Shown here: one piece after another, positions 9,760-19,063 of the stretch
How positions within the stretch are numbered: position 1 is the stretch's first letter
Layout of the letters: the number at the start of each line of letters is the position of its first letter
Source: Lichenifustis flavocetrariae
GTDB taxonomy: Bacteria > Pseudomonadota > Alphaproteobacteria > Rhizobiales > Beijerinckiaceae
Assembly (NCBI RefSeq): GCF_026130545.1
Contig: NZ_JAMOIM010000015.1
Location: 62,001-126,000 of the forward strand
Direction of reading: 5' to 3'
DNA length: 64,000 bases
Notes under the pieces: model-generated
Told to the model about the DNA's origin: nothing
The model's database searches: none
The model's input: only the letters and a program-made list of their open reading frames with translations
Position numbers and translations under genes: made by a program

Positions 9760-10964
9760 GCCGCAATCCTGAGGTGGGAGGCGCAGGTGGCGTCCCGCCC
9801 GAGACGCTGCGCATCGCTGTCATCGCCGGTGAGCATTCGGGAGACCAGCTCGGCTTCAAGCTGATGCGCGCGCTGCGGGCTCGATCCCCACGCCCCATCG
9901 TCTTTTCCGGCATAGGCGGCGACCGGATGGAGGCCGAGGGGCTGCGGTCGCTGTTTCCCCTCGCCGACATCGCCGTCATGGGTTTCGTCCCGGTGATCCG
10001 CCGCCTGCCGACATTGCTGCGTCGGATCCGCGAAGCCGCCGCCGCCGTTGTGGCCGACAGCCCGGACGCCCTTGTCATCATCGACAGCCCGGATTTCACG
10101 CATCGGGTCGCCAAGCTCGTCCGGCGACAAAGGCCCGATATTCCGATCGTCGATTATGTCAGCCCTTCCGTATGGGCTTGGCGCTCCGGGCGCGCCAAGG
10201 CCATGCGGGCCTCGATGGACCATGTTCTGGCGCTGCTGCCCTTCGAGCCTGAGGCGCATCGCCGCCTCGGGGGACCGCTCTGCTCCTATGTGGGCCATCC
10301 CCTGATCGAGCGTCTGGACGAACTGCGTCCCAATGCGGCTGAAGCCGAACGACGGCGAGCGAGCCCCCCGGTTCTCCTGGTATTGCCCGGATCGCGCCGC
10401 TCCGAAATCCGTCGCCTGACCCAGGATTTCGGCGACGCGGTCGCGCTCGTGGCCGCCCGTGTGGGTCCTGTTGAATTGGTCTTGCCGGCCGTCGACCACC
10501 TCGCCGATGAGATCCGCGCCCGCACCGCGCGCTGGACGCTGAAACCCCGCATCGTGCTCGGTGAGGCCGCCAAGCTCGCCGCGTTCCGGTCGGCTCGGGC
10601 GGCACTTGCCGCGTCCGGCACGGTGACGGTGGAACTGGCTCTCGCGGCCGTGCCGACCGTGGTGGCCTACAAGGTCGCGCCGTTCGAGACTTGGTTAAAA
10701 TACGTAATCAAGGTGCCGTCGATCGTGCTGCCCAACCTGATCCTCGATGCGCTCGTGGTGCCCGAATTCATCCAGCACGATTGCACCCCTGCACGCTTGG
10801 CCGACGCGCTCGCGCCTCTCTTGTTGGATGGCGAGGCTCGGACCCGGCAGCTCGACGCCTTTGCGCGACTCGAAGGCCTGATGCGGCTCGCGGACGGCGA
10901 GACCCCGAGCGATCGCGCCGCCGCCATCGTGCTCGACACCCTGACCCGGCCGCGTCAACCCTGA
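9756..10964 (+). CDS. lpxB: Lipid A disaccharide synthase
   Basis: GT19 glycosyltransferase that joins lipid X to UDP-2,3-diacylglucosamine; peripheral inner-membrane protein. The N-terminal motif IAVIAGEHSGDQLGFKLMRAL is diagnostic, followed by SGIGGDRMEAEGL, IDSPDFTHRVAK, VDYVSPSVWAWRSGR and LPGSRRSEIRR, then the donor-binding SGTVTVELAL near residue 295. No ATG start is available. TTG 9756 overlaps the lpxA stop (TTGA); TTG 9735 and GTG 9774 are alternatives, and none has a strong Shine-Dalgarno. The immediate lpxA-lpxB junction lacks the UDP-2,3-diacylglucosamine pyrophosphatase gene (lpxI) often placed here in Alphaproteobacteria. Confidence 0.92.
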   Translation: MSRNPEVGGAGGVPPETLRIAVIAGEHSGDQLGFKLMRALRARSPRPIVFSGIGGDRMEAEGLRSLFPLADIAVMGFVPVIRRLPTLLRRIREAAAAVVADSPDALVIIDSPDFTHRVAKLVRRQRPDIPIVDYVSPSVWAWRSGRAKAMRASMDHVLALLPFEPEAHRRLGGPLCSYVGHPLIERLDELRPNAAEAERRRASPPVLLVLPGSRRSEIRRLTQDFGDAVALVAARVGPVELVLPAVDHLADEIRARTARWTLKPRIVLGEAAKLAAFRSARAALAASGTVTVELALAAVPTVVAYKVAPFETWLKYVIKVPSIVLPNLILDALVVPEFIQHDCTPARLADALAPLLLDGEARTRQLDAFARLEGLMRLADGETPSDRAAAIVLDTLTRPRQP

Positions 10965-11146
10965 CGACTTAGCGCCGCGCGGGCTAGGCCGCGGCGATCA
11001 TGACCATCGCTTAATGAATTTCCGCTGGGTCTTAACCGGTTCTCAACCCTGACCATCGTTAACTCGTCGCGTTGCATCCGTCGGCACCGGCGTGTCGTCT
11101 CTGATTCGCGGCCCTTTTGGGTGAGCCGTCAGGGTGTGGTGCGGGG

Positions 11147-13360
11147 ATGGCAGGCATGGTCAGTGACCTCCACGATGACGAACTTCCTGGTGACGGCTTG
11201 CCGCGCCGGGACCTGGACGTCTCGTATCTGGGTCGACGGCTGAAAGCGCAGAAGCGCTGGCTGATCGGACCGGCTCTCGTGTGCTTCGTGGTCAGTGCGG
11301 TTGCAGTCAACCTCATCGCGCCGCGCTACACGGCCGAGACCAAGGTTCTGATCCAGAGCCAGGAAGCCTATTTTACTCGTCTGGGCAACGCCGATACCCA
11401 GGCGCAGCCCCTGCCGGATGACGAGGCCGTGCAGAGCCAGGTTCAGCTCGTGTCATCGCGCGATCTGGCCCGCCAGGCCATCAAGGCCCTCGACCTCAAG
11501 GGCAATCCGGAATTCGATCCCCTCGCCAATGGCGTCGGGCCGGTCAGCCGATTGCTCATCTTGCTCGGGCTGCAACGAGATCCGCTCGGCACACCCTCGG
11601 AAGAGCGAATCCTTCCCAATTATTTCGACCGGTTGACCGTATTCCCGGTCACGAAATCCCGCGTGCTGACGATCGAGTTTGAATCTCGGGATGCGGATCT
11701 CGCGGCCCGTGCCGCCAATACCGTCGCGAGCCTCTATCTCGACGTGCAATCCTCCGCCAAGCGTGAGGCCGCCCACACGGCGGCCGAGTCGCTCCGCGGC
11801 CTCGTGGCCGACCTGCGCACCCGCTCGGCCGAAGCGGAAGCCAAAGCACAGGCGTTCCGCAGCGAGTCGGGTCTCCTGCTCGGCGCCAACAACAATTCGT
11901 TGTCGTCCCAGCAACTGACCGACATGACCACGCAACTGGCCCAGGCCCGCTCGACCGAGGCGGAAGCACAGGCCAGAGCCAAGCTCATCCGCGACATGGT
12001 GCGGGCCGGCCGCATCACGGAAGTGCCGGATGTGGCCAACAACGACCTGATCCGCCGCCTGTCCGAACAGCGTGCCGCACTTCAAGCCGAGGCGGCTCTA
12101 CAGGGCCGTACTCTGCTGCCGGGCCATCCCCGCATGCAGGAATTGACCGCTCAACTCGCCAATATCGACGCTCAGTTGCGGACGGTCGCCGAGAAGGTAG
12201 TGCGAGGGCTCGATAGCGATGCCCGCATCGCGCAGGGCCGTGTCGACAACCTGACGACCGCCATCAACACCCAGAAGGACGCGGTCGGGGCCGCGGGCCC
12301 CGATCAGGTCAAGCTCGGCGAACTCGATCTCAACGCGCGGCTGCTGAAAGACCAGTTGGAGTTCAACACCTCCAAATATCAGGAGGCATTGGCGCGCGAG
12401 AATGCGGGATCGAACCCGGCCGACGCCCGGATCATCTCGCGTGCCGTCGCACCGCAACTGCCGAGCTTTCCCAAAAAACTCCCGATCATCACCATCATGA
12501 CGATCGCGGGCGCCTTGCTGTCGCTCGGCATCCTGATCGCCCGCGAACTTCTGTCCGGCCGCGCCTTTGCGCGAAGCGACAGAGGCGTGAGCCTGCCGAT
12601 CAGCCTGCCGGAGGAATTTCCGGCACGGTTTGCGGAAGAGCCGGCGCTGAAGCCGACCTTCGACCCGCGTGCCGAACCCGATGCGGTCGTGGCCGCCACC
12701 GATTCCGCCATGATGCGTCCCGCGCGGAGTTCAGATCCGATCGGGGTGCTCGTCGACGAGCTCGCCGCGCTGAAGCAGCCCGAACAGGCGCTTCGGGTCC
12801 TGGTTCTCGACGTCGGGCTCTCCGCGCGGTCGAACACGGTCGCTGTCCGACTGGGACGTGCCCTCTCCCGCTCGTCACGCACCATCGCGGTCGATCTGGC
12901 AAGCGCCGCCGGGCGGATCGCGACGCCCCATGGCGAGATGACCGGGACCGCGAAAGGCGACGGTCTGGCCGAATTGCTCGACGGACGTGCTTCTTTCGCG
13001 GAAGTCATCCATCGGGATTCACAGTCCAGGCTGCACTTGATCCAGGCCGGCGTCCTGCCGGCGTCCGGAGCCGACTTGGAGACCGACCAGGAGGGGATCG
13101 CCAACGTGCTCGATGCCCTGGCCGAAACCTACGACCATGTGCTGATGAGCGGAATCGGAGCATCGGGTGTCTTCGCCGGCCTTCTGGCGCAGGAACATAC
13201 GGACGTGCTGGTACTGGCGTCGGACGAGTCGGTCGGGGCCACGCGCCGCGACGCCTGCCGGGCCATCCTCGGACTGGACGAATTCGACGACCTTCCGGTC
13301 TTGACGGTGGAACTCGCCGGCGACGCCGTGGAGCTCGTGTCGCACGGCGAAGCGGCCTGA
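11147..13360 (+). CDS. Wzz/GumC-like polysaccharide chain-length protein with degenerate tyrosine-kinase domain
   Basis: Inner-membrane polysaccharide co-polymerase probably controlling exopolysaccharide length or export. The first Wzz transmembrane helix is near residues 40-60 (WLIGPALVCFVVSAVAVNLIAP), followed by a large periplasmic part with long coiled coils (residues 180-300), then a second helix near 445-465 (IITIMTIAGALLSLGILIA). The C-terminal 180 residues resemble the cytoplasmic BY-kinase fold (RVLVLDVGLSARSNTVAVRL...TIAVDLASAAG) but lack the Walker A Lys, which is replaced by SARSNT. There is no Tyr cluster at the end. Start ATG 11147 is preferred over an upstream TTG (11117). Downstream neighbours are a FemAB-like acyltransferase and a polysaccharide deacetylase. 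Confidence 0.85.
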   Translation: MAGMVSDLHDDELPGDGLPRRDLDVSYLGRRLKAQKRWLIGPALVCFVVSAVAVNLIAPRYTAETKVLIQSQEAYFTRLGNADTQAQPLPDDEAVQSQVQLVSSRDLARQAIKALDLKGNPEFDPLANGVGPVSRLLILLGLQRDPLGTPSEERILPNYFDRLTVFPVTKSRVLTIEFESRDADLAARAANTVASLYLDVQSSAKREAAHTAAESLRGLVADLRTRSAEAEAKAQAFRSESGLLLGANNNSLSSQQLTDMTTQLAQARSTEAEAQARAKLIRDMVRAGRITEVPDVANNDLIRRLSEQRAALQAEAALQGRTLLPGHPRMQELTAQLANIDAQLRTVAEKVVRGLDSDARIAQGRVDNLTTAINTQKDAVGAAGPDQVKLGELDLNARLLKDQLEFNTSKYQEALARENAGSNPADARIISRAVAPQLPSFPKKLPIITIMTIAGALLSLGILIARELLSGRAFARSDRGVSLPISLPEEFPARFAEEPALKPTFDPRAEPDAVVAATDSAMMRPARSSDPIGVLVDELAALKQPEQALRVLVLDVGLSARSNTVAVRLGRALSRSSRTIAVDLASAAGRIATPHGEMTGTAKGDGLAELLDGRASFAEVIHRDSQSRLHLIQAGVLPASGADLETDQEGIANVLDALAETYDHVLMSGIGASGVFAGLLAQEHTDVLVLASDESVGATRRDACRAILGLDEFDDLPVLTVELAGDAVELVSHGEAA

Positions 13361-13369
13361 CGGACGCGC

Positions 13370-14542
13370 TTACCTCCGTGCGAACCTTGTCACGCTCCGC
13401 AGCCAGCTGAGCCGCGACCACAGCCACGGGGTCCGCTTGATCGCGCGTTTTCCCGCGAGATGAACTCGCCACGCGGGAGCCGCCAAGCGTCCGCGCCATG
13501 ATGCGCCCCGGATCGTGTCGAACAGCGGCTCCACGACGGGGCAGAAAACATCCTTGTAGCGCGCCTCGCCGATGCCGAGATCGAAGATCTTGAAGCCGGC
13601 GTCGCATTTCGAGGCGATCACCCGCGCGAGGAGGAGTTCGCCCGGGCTGAGTTTCGCCCAGCGCGGATCGGGATCGAACGATATCATCATTCCCGAGAAT
13701 CGGCCCTGGTGCCCGGTACCCGCGAAGACGGCCACGATGTCGCCGCCACAGGTCAGCGCGTGAAGTTCGACGGCGGGTGCCCCATTGCCCTCCGGCAGGC
13801 CACTGCGCTCGAGGAAGCGCCGGACCAACGCCTCATGGCCGCGCCGGCCGCCAAAGCGCGTCGCCCTGTACCGAACAAGGGCCTCGGCGAAGGCTGCGAC
13901 CTGTTCGGCCGTCGTGGCCACTTCATACGCGACAGGGCCGAGTGCGGCGAGTTTCGTTTCCTTTTGTCGGATGTGCTTCCGGGTCCGCTTGGACAAGGTC
14001 TGTGCGAGGAAAGCCTCTGCGGGCCGTCGGAGCTCGGTTAGATGCTGAAAGCTCGGGCTCGCGGCCTGGGGCAGGATTGCAAGGGGATTGGGGGTTCCCG
14101 CCCACTCGTGAGGTTGGTGGCGCAAGACGAAAAGATCGATCCTTGCTTCCGCCGCGGCCGCCTGGAGAAAATTCTCGATCGCGGCGCGGTCGAGGAGTGC
14201 CGCGGGGTCGAACAAGCCGAGGCCGGTGTTCGCATCGTGCCCGCCCGGGAAGCCGGCCAGGGTGAAACCCGGCAATCGCCGGAGGCAAAGCGGCAGCAAC
14301 GCGATGGCACGACCTTCGGCGTCGTAGCCGACCACGAAGACCGCCGCCGCTCCACCGCCAAGCGTATCCAGCCAGGGTACGAGCCACGCGGGTCGCTGAT
14401 AGGGCGAACAGGGGACGCGCTCGGCGAGATCCTCCCACGTGCGGCGCGCGGTCGCGATTCCCTGCAGCACCGCGACGCGCGCAAGCCGAGGCCGACGGGT
14501 CGGGCTCATGTCGTGGGCGGCAGCGGCGGCAAGAACCTGCAT
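13370..14542 (-). CDS. FemAB/CelD-like GNAT acyltransferase
   Basis: Member of the GNAT_6 (CelD/BcsL) family often found in exopolysaccharide and cellulose loci, where it is thought to acylate sugars or precursors; the substrate here is unknown. About 390 residues from ATG 14542 (ATG 14509 is a second option). Family hallmarks are CSPYQRPAWLVPWLDTL near residue 45, KRTRKHIRQKETKLAALG near 190, and the C-terminal acetyl-CoA fold part with IFDLGIGEARYKDVFC near 340. The frame stays open far upstream of the start, but that extension overlaps the divergent deacetylase and is not conserved-looking. The two starts are 99 bases apart, so a shared divergent promoter region is likely. The gene converges on the Wzz-like gene with a 9-base gap. 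Confidence 0.82.
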   Translation of the reverse strand: MQVLAAAAAHDMSPTRRPRLARVAVLQGIATARRTWEDLAERVPCSPYQRPAWLVPWLDTLGGGAAAVFVVGYDAEGRAIALLPLCLRRLPGFTLAGFPGGHDANTGLGLFDPAALLDRAAIENFLQAAAAEARIDLFVLRHQPHEWAGTPNPLAILPQAASPSFQHLTELRRPAEAFLAQTLSKRTRKHIRQKETKLAALGPVAYEVATTAEQVAAFAEALVRYRATRFGGRRGHEALVRRFLERSGLPEGNGAPAVELHALTCGGDIVAVFAGTGHQGRFSGMMISFDPDPRWAKLSPGELLLARVIASKCDAGFKIFDLGIGEARYKDVFCPVVEPLFDTIRGASWRGRLAAPAWRVHLAGKRAIKRTPWLWSRLSWLRSVTRFARR

Positions 14543-14641
14543 AGGTGAAACGCAAACCGATCGGTTACCCTCCCGTTCTAACAAGGAAGTCTCAACGGGC
14601 TCTTGTCGCAGGGTCGTGGACTGAGGGGTACCGCCGAACCC

Positions 14642-15694
14642 ATGGCCGCATTCAAACACAGGCTGATCGGTGCCGGGTTCAAGGCCTTCTCGCTGACGGG
14701 CCTGCACCGCATGATGGCACCGCTGACGCGCGGGCAAGGCGCGATTCTTACGTTCCACCGCGTGCAGCCCTGGCAGGAGCGCGGCTTCGCGCCGAACCGT
14801 CTGCTGGAGATCACGCCCGACCACCTCGACGCGGTGCTGGGGCACGTGAAGGCGCAGGGTTACCGCATCGTGCCCCTTGATGAAATCGTGCCGCATCTTG
14901 CGGCCCGCACACGCGATCCCGTCGTGGCTCTCACCTTCGACGACGGCTTTCGCGACAATGTCGTTCATGCTCTGCCGGTGCTCGAACGTCACGCGGCACC
15001 GTTCACGGTCTTCGTGACAAGCGGTTTTGCCGACCGCACGGCGCGGCTCTGGTGGGTGGAACTGGAGGCGATCGTGCGGCGCTTGCCCCGGCTGAGGTTC
15101 ACGCTCGATGGCGTCCCACGCACGCTGCCGGCCGAGACGCCCGCGGACAAGGATCGCAGTTTCGCGAAGCTGGCGGGGCTGATGGCACGACGGCGGCCGG
15201 GCGAGGTGGACGACCTGATGGCCTACCTGACCGATGGCATCCACCCGTCACCGAGTGCGGTGGTCGACGATCTCTGCCTGTCTTGGGACGAAATCGAGAG
15301 GCTCGCCTCGCATCCGCTCGCGGCGATCGGCTGTCATACGGCGACCCACGCCAATCTGGCGCTGCTCGATCTGGACGCCCTTGATCGGGAACTCGGCGAT
15401 GCCAGACAGGCCCTCGAAGAGCGGCTCGGGCGGCCCGTGCGGCACCTCGCCTATCCGTTCGGCGGCCCTCACGCGGCTGGCGCCCGGGAATTTGCGGCCG
15501 CTGCGGCGCATGGTTTCGCGGCGGCCGTGACGACCCGCCCGGGCGTTCTGTTCCCGGGCCACGCCGCGCGGGCGATGGCGCTGCCGCGGATCTCGATCAA
15601 CGGCCTTTGGCAGGACCTTGGAGCGCTGGATGTTCTGCTCTCGGGCGCGGCTTTCGCGCTGTGGAATCCTGGACGCCGTCTCTCGCCCGACTGA
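14642..15694 (+). CDS. Polysaccharide deacetylase (NodB homology domain)
   Basis: Carbohydrate esterase 4 enzyme expected to remove N- or O-acetyl groups from a polysaccharide or its lipid-linked precursor. About 350 residues from ATG 14642. The NodB motifs are present: VALTFDDGFRDN near residue 98 (catalytic Asp and metal Asp), IGCHTATHANLA near 230 (the His-x3-His metal ligands) and LAYPFGG near 272. Before them is ILTFHRV, typical of this subfamily. No signal peptide is evident; the start MAAFKHRLIGAGFKAFSLTG is only weakly amphipathic. The gene is divergent from the FemAB-like acyltransferase and close to the Wzz-like protein, which together suggest surface polysaccharide modification. 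Confidence 0.86.
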   Translation: MAAFKHRLIGAGFKAFSLTGLHRMMAPLTRGQGAILTFHRVQPWQERGFAPNRLLEITPDHLDAVLGHVKAQGYRIVPLDEIVPHLAARTRDPVVALTFDDGFRDNVVHALPVLERHAAPFTVFVTSGFADRTARLWWVELEAIVRRLPRLRFTLDGVPRTLPAETPADKDRSFAKLAGLMARRRPGEVDDLMAYLTDGIHPSPSAVVDDLCLSWDEIERLASHPLAAIGCHTATHANLALLDLDALDRELGDARQALEERLGRPVRHLAYPFGGPHAAGAREFAAAAAHGFAAAVTTRPGVLFPGHAARAMALPRISINGLWQDLGALDVLLSGAAFALWNPGRRLSPD

Positions 15695-15931
15695 TCAGCG
15701 GCCCATCCGTGCTTCGGGTTCGTCGGCGTCGGGTCGCTCCATCCACCGGATCAGCGGCATCAACGGCAGGATCCAGGCAAGGCCGACGACGATGAAGAAA
15801 AGCGCTTGCGGCACGCTGCTGGCGTTGCGGATGTGGTCGTTCTGCGCCACGACCATGGCCACGAACGCATAGAGGCAGACGAAGGCCAGCATGACGCAGG
15901 CCCCGAGGAACTTGCGTGATCTTCGACGCAT
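15695..15931 (-). CDS. DUF2842 family small membrane protein
   Basis: A 78-residue protein starting MRRRSRKFLGACVMLAF. Two hydrophobic helices (about residues 9-30 and 41-62) are separated by a short polar AQNDHIRNASS loop, and the tail is acidic and basic (MERPDADEPEARMGR). Length, basic N-terminus and helix layout match the alphaproteobacterial DUF2842 family, whose function is unknown. Its stop abuts the stop of the convergent deacetylase gene. It is divergent from heme A synthase with a 109-base gap, so the two may share a regulatory region. Confidence 0.8.
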   Translation of the reverse strand: MRRRSRKFLGACVMLAFVCLYAFVAMVVAQNDHIRNASSVPQALFFIVVGLAWILPLMPLIRWMERPDADEPEARMGR

Positions 15932-16040
15932 GGGCACCCGAGAGTTGCGGCCCGGCCTGCGGCAGGGCACCAATGGCTTTTCGCCTCGTCCCCCATTAAA
16001 CCACCAACGACACGGCGGGAACGCTTTTCGGACGAGGATC

Positions 16041-17111
16041 ATGTCGGTCGACCATTCTGTCACGCCCATCGGCTTCGGGGCCGCGTCGATCGCTCGGCCG
16101 CGGGCCCGCCGAGGGGCTGGTGCGGTCCAGATGTGGTTGTGGGGCGTGGCCGCCTGCATCTTTCTCATGGTGCTGGTCGGCGGCGCGACGCGGCTGACAG
16201 AATCCGGCCTCTCGATCACCGAATGGGAGCCGTTGTTCGGTGCCATCCCGCCGCTCACGGCGGCGGCCTGGGACGCCAAATTCGACGCCTACAAGCAGAT
16301 CCCGCAATTCGCGCTGCATCCCGACATGACGCTGTCGGCCTTCAAGGCGATCTTCTTCTGGGAATGGGCCCATCGCCTGATCGGCCGCGCGCTCGGCCTC
16401 GTGATCGCACTGCCCCTGGCAGCGTTCTGGATCACCGGGCGGCTGCCGCGCGGCCTAAAGCCGCGCCTCGTCGGGCTCCTGTGCCTCGTCGGCCTGCAGG
16501 GGGCCGTGGGTTGGTGGATGGTCAAGTCCGGTCTCACGGCACGCACCGAAGTCTCGCAGTACCGGCTCGCCACCCACCTGCTGCTTGCCACCTTCACGCT
16601 CGGCTACGTGGTGTGGATGGCGCAGGGGCTCAGAGCCCGTCGTGAAGCGGTGCCGGCCGGCCTGCGCGGCGTTGCGACGGCGCTCATGATCCTGGTGTTC
16701 TGCCAGATCGGCCTCGGCGCCCTCGTGGCCGGCCTGCGGGCCGGTCTCGTCTACAACACCTGGCCCGCCATGGAGGGCCACCTCATCCCCCCGCTGGCCT
16801 CGCTGTTCTTCCAGGCACCGCTATGGAGCAACCTGTTCGAGAACGTCACGACCGTGCAGTTCGATCATCGCATGCTGGCCTATCTGGTCCTCGGAGTGGC
16901 ACTCCTCCACGCGATCCAGGTCGCTCGCTCAGTCCCCGGGACCGCAGCCGCGCGTCGGGCCGTCGCATTGGCGGGACTCGTGGCATGCCAAGCCGCCATC
17001 GGCATCGCGACGCTTTTGTGGGTCGTGCCGCTCGGTGCGGCGCTGGCTCATCAGGCCTTTGCCATGGTGGTGTTCAGCATGGCGGTGGTGCATCGGCGTG
17101 GGTTGTCATAG
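16041..17111 (+). CDS. ctaA: Heme A synthase (COX15/CtaA)
   Basis: Integral membrane enzyme that oxidises the C8 methyl of heme O to make heme A for aa3-type cytochrome oxidase. About 356 residues from ATG 16041, with GAGG five bases upstream. Eight hydrophobic segments are present. Conserved heme-ligand histidines are in EWAHRLIGRALG near residue 115, ATHLLLATFTLG near 176, TVQFDHRMLAYLVLG near 275 and LAHQAFAMVVF near 338. GGATRLTESGLSITEW near residue 47 is a family signature. The cytochrome oxidase genes themselves are not in the window. Confidence 0.95.
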   Translation: MSVDHSVTPIGFGAASIARPRARRGAGAVQMWLWGVAACIFLMVLVGGATRLTESGLSITEWEPLFGAIPPLTAAAWDAKFDAYKQIPQFALHPDMTLSAFKAIFFWEWAHRLIGRALGLVIALPLAAFWITGRLPRGLKPRLVGLLCLVGLQGAVGWWMVKSGLTARTEVSQYRLATHLLLATFTLGYVVWMAQGLRARREAVPAGLRGVATALMILVFCQIGLGALVAGLRAGLVYNTWPAMEGHLIPPLASLFFQAPLWSNLFENVTTVQFDHRMLAYLVLGVALLHAIQVARSVPGTAAARRAVALAGLVACQAAIGIATLLWVVPLGAALAHQAFAMVVFSMAVVHRRGLS

Positions 17112-17146
17112 CCGCGAAGCTTGGTTGAAGCGTTGATAGCCGTCAC

Positions 17147-17551
17147 TCAATCCGCCGGCTCCGATCTGCTCTCGGCGTAGGCCGGCAGGCCTTCCGCTAC
17201 GGCGTCCCAGGCGACTTTATGACTGACCCAGACGCTAAATGTCGGCGGGAGCGTGTTCGGATCGTCGAGGCTGCATGTCATGATGTCGATCGAGGTGGCG
17301 TGTCGGTCATTCTGGTAGGTGAGCGGCGATCCGCATCGGCCGCAGAAGGTCCGAACGACGTGGGGAGAAGATCGGAAGGCGGCGGGCTCTCCCCGTGTGA
17401 AAGAGAAATCCGAGACAGCGAATTGCGCAAAAGGCAGGGCCGGTGCTGAGGCCGCGCGCCGGCATGTGACGCAGTGGCAGATCCCGCTCGACACGGGGTC
17501 TCCGTCAACCCTGTAACGGACTGACCCGCACAGACACCCGCCCTCTCTCAT
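17147..17551 (-). CDS. GFA family zinc protein
   Basis: A 134-residue protein of the GFA (glutathione-dependent formaldehyde-activating enzyme, DUF636/Mss4-like) fold. Zinc-binding Cys are seen in GGCLCGSVRYRV (residues 4-15), ICHCVTCRRA (about 23-32) and TFCGRCGSPLTY (about 68-79). Many members are only annotated by homology and the formaldehyde link is not proven for most of them. The gene is convergent with ctaA (35 bases apart) and lies 59 bases from the end of metY, with no evident operon partner. Confidence 0.88.
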   Translation of the reverse strand: MREGGCLCGSVRYRVDGDPVSSGICHCVTCRRAASAPALPFAQFAVSDFSFTRGEPAAFRSSPHVVRTFCGRCGSPLTYQNDRHATSIDIMTCSLDDPNTLPPTFSVWVSHKVAWDAVAEGLPAYAESRSEPAD

Positions 17552-17610
17552 CGTCGTGATCCCTCAAAACGCCCAGGCTGCCGGCACCCGACGTGCCTGG
17601 CCAACTCGCC

Positions 17611-18912
17611 TCAACCTGACTTGCCTAACGCCTGATCCAGATCCGCGATCAGGTCCCGCACGTCCTCGATCCCGATGGACACACGCACGATCTCGGGCCC
17701 GGCGCCGGCGACGATGCGCTGGTCGTCGGTGAGCTGCCGGTGGGTGGTCGAGGCGGGGTGGATGACGAGGGATCGCGTGTCGCCCACATTGGCGAGATGC
17801 GAGAAGAGTTTGAGCGAGGTCGCGAGCTGGCGTCCCGCTTCATAGCCGCCCTTGAGCCCGAAGGTGAACACCGCGCCGGCCCCGTTGGGGCAATAGCGCT
17901 GCGCCAGCGCATGGTAGCGGTCGCCCGCGAGCCCCGCATAGTTCACCGTCGCGACAGCCGGGTGCTGGGCCAGATATTCCGCCACCGCCAAGGCATTGTC
18001 GCAATGGCGCTGCATGCGCAGCGGCAAGGTCTCGATGCCGGTCAGCACCAGAAAGGCGTTGAACGGCGACAAAGCCGGCCCGAGATCGCGCAGGCCCAGC
18101 ACGCGGGCCGCGATCGCGAAGGCGAAATTACCGAAGCGCTGGCCGAGCGTCACGCCCGCATAATCGGGCCGGGGCTGCGAGAGCTTCGGATATTTGTCGT
18201 CGGCCAGCCAGTCGAACGTGCCGCCATCGACGATCAGGCCGGCAATCGAATTGCCGTGGCCGCCGAGGAATTTCGTCGCCGAATGGACCACGATATCGGC
18301 GCCATGCTCGAAGGGGCGCACCAGGTAGGGGGTCGCAAGCGTGTTGTCGACGACCAGTGGCACATGCGCCTTGGCCGCGATGGCCGCGATGGCGGCAAGA
18401 TCGGTCACCGCCCCACCCGGATTGGCGATCGATTCAACGAAGATCGCGCGGGTGCGCTCCGACAGCGCCGCCTCGAAGGTCGAGAGGTCGTCCGGGTCGG
18501 CCCATTTCACCTGCCAGCCGAAGTTCTTGAAAGCATGGTTGAACTGGTTGATCGACCCCCCGTAGAGCTTCTTCGAGGCGATGAACTCGTCGCCGGGTGC
18601 CAGCAGCGTGTGGAACACGAGTTGCTGCGCCGCATGGCCCGACGCGACCGCGAGCGCTGCGGTGCCGCCTTCGAGCGCCGCGATCCGCTCTTCCAAGACC
18701 GCGCAGGTCGGATTGCCGATGCGGGTATAGATGTTGCCGAAGGCCTCCAGGCCGAACAGCGCCGCCGCGTGGTCGGCGTCCTCGAACACAAAGGACGTGG
18801 TCTGGTAGATCGGCGTCGCGCGTGCGCCGGTGGTCTTGTCCGGTGCGGCGCCCGCATGGATCGCGAGCGTCGCGAAGCCCGGATGGTCGTGGCCGTTGGT
18901 GCTGTTCGTCAT
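17611..18912 (-). CDS. metY: O-acetylhomoserine aminocarboxypropyltransferase (sulfhydrylase)
   Basis: PLP enzyme of the Cys/Met metabolism family that makes homocysteine from O-acetylhomoserine and sulfide. The 433-residue length is typical of MetY rather than the shorter MetB/MetZ. Signatures are [13 protein letters not shown] at the N-terminus, [38 protein letters not shown] near residue 62, and the PLP lysine in [18 protein letters not shown] near 210. A good Shine-Dalgarno (AGGGGGA) lies 6 bases before the ATG. I looked for a SAM-II type riboswitch in the 150-base leader and did not recognise one. The gene is single; no metX or metA neighbour is seen. Confidence 0.93.
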   Translation of the reverse strand: MTNSTNGHDHPGFATLAIHAGAAPDKTTGARATPIYQTTSFVFEDADHAAALFGLEAFGNIYTRIGNPTCAVLEERIAALEGGTAALAVASGHAAQQLVFHTLLAPGDEFIASKKLYGGSINQFNHAFKNFGWQVKWADPDDLSTFEAALSERTRAIFVESIANPGGAVTDLAAIAAIAAKAHVPLVVDNTLATPYLVRPFEHGADIVVHSATKFLGGHGNSIAGLIVDGGTFDWLADDKYPKLSQPRPDYAGVTLGQRFGNFAFAIAARVLGLRDLGPALSPFNAFLVLTGIETLPLRMQRHCDNALAVAEYLAQHPAVATVNYAGLAGDRYHALAQRYCPNGAGAVFTFGLKGGYEAGRQLATSLKLFSHLANVGDTRSLVIHPASTTHRQLTDDQRIVAGAGPEIVRVSIGIEDVRDLIADLDQALGKSG

Positions 18913-19063
18913 GAGCGTTCCCCCTGCGACGGATGCTCTCGATCACGGCGAAGGAAGTTCGCGGCCTTATGGCGTCGGGCGGCCATGAGGTCGGCCGAGA
19001 ACTCCGTTCGAGGCGTCTGAGCTCCGTCTTGGCGCCACACTAGGGCCGCGGAGGCGGGATCGG

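Noticed and set aside
18913-19063. SAM riboswitch upstream of metY
   Set aside because: I looked for the SAM-II type pseudoknot in the leader and could not find its conserved parts; only a Shine-Dalgarno is certain.
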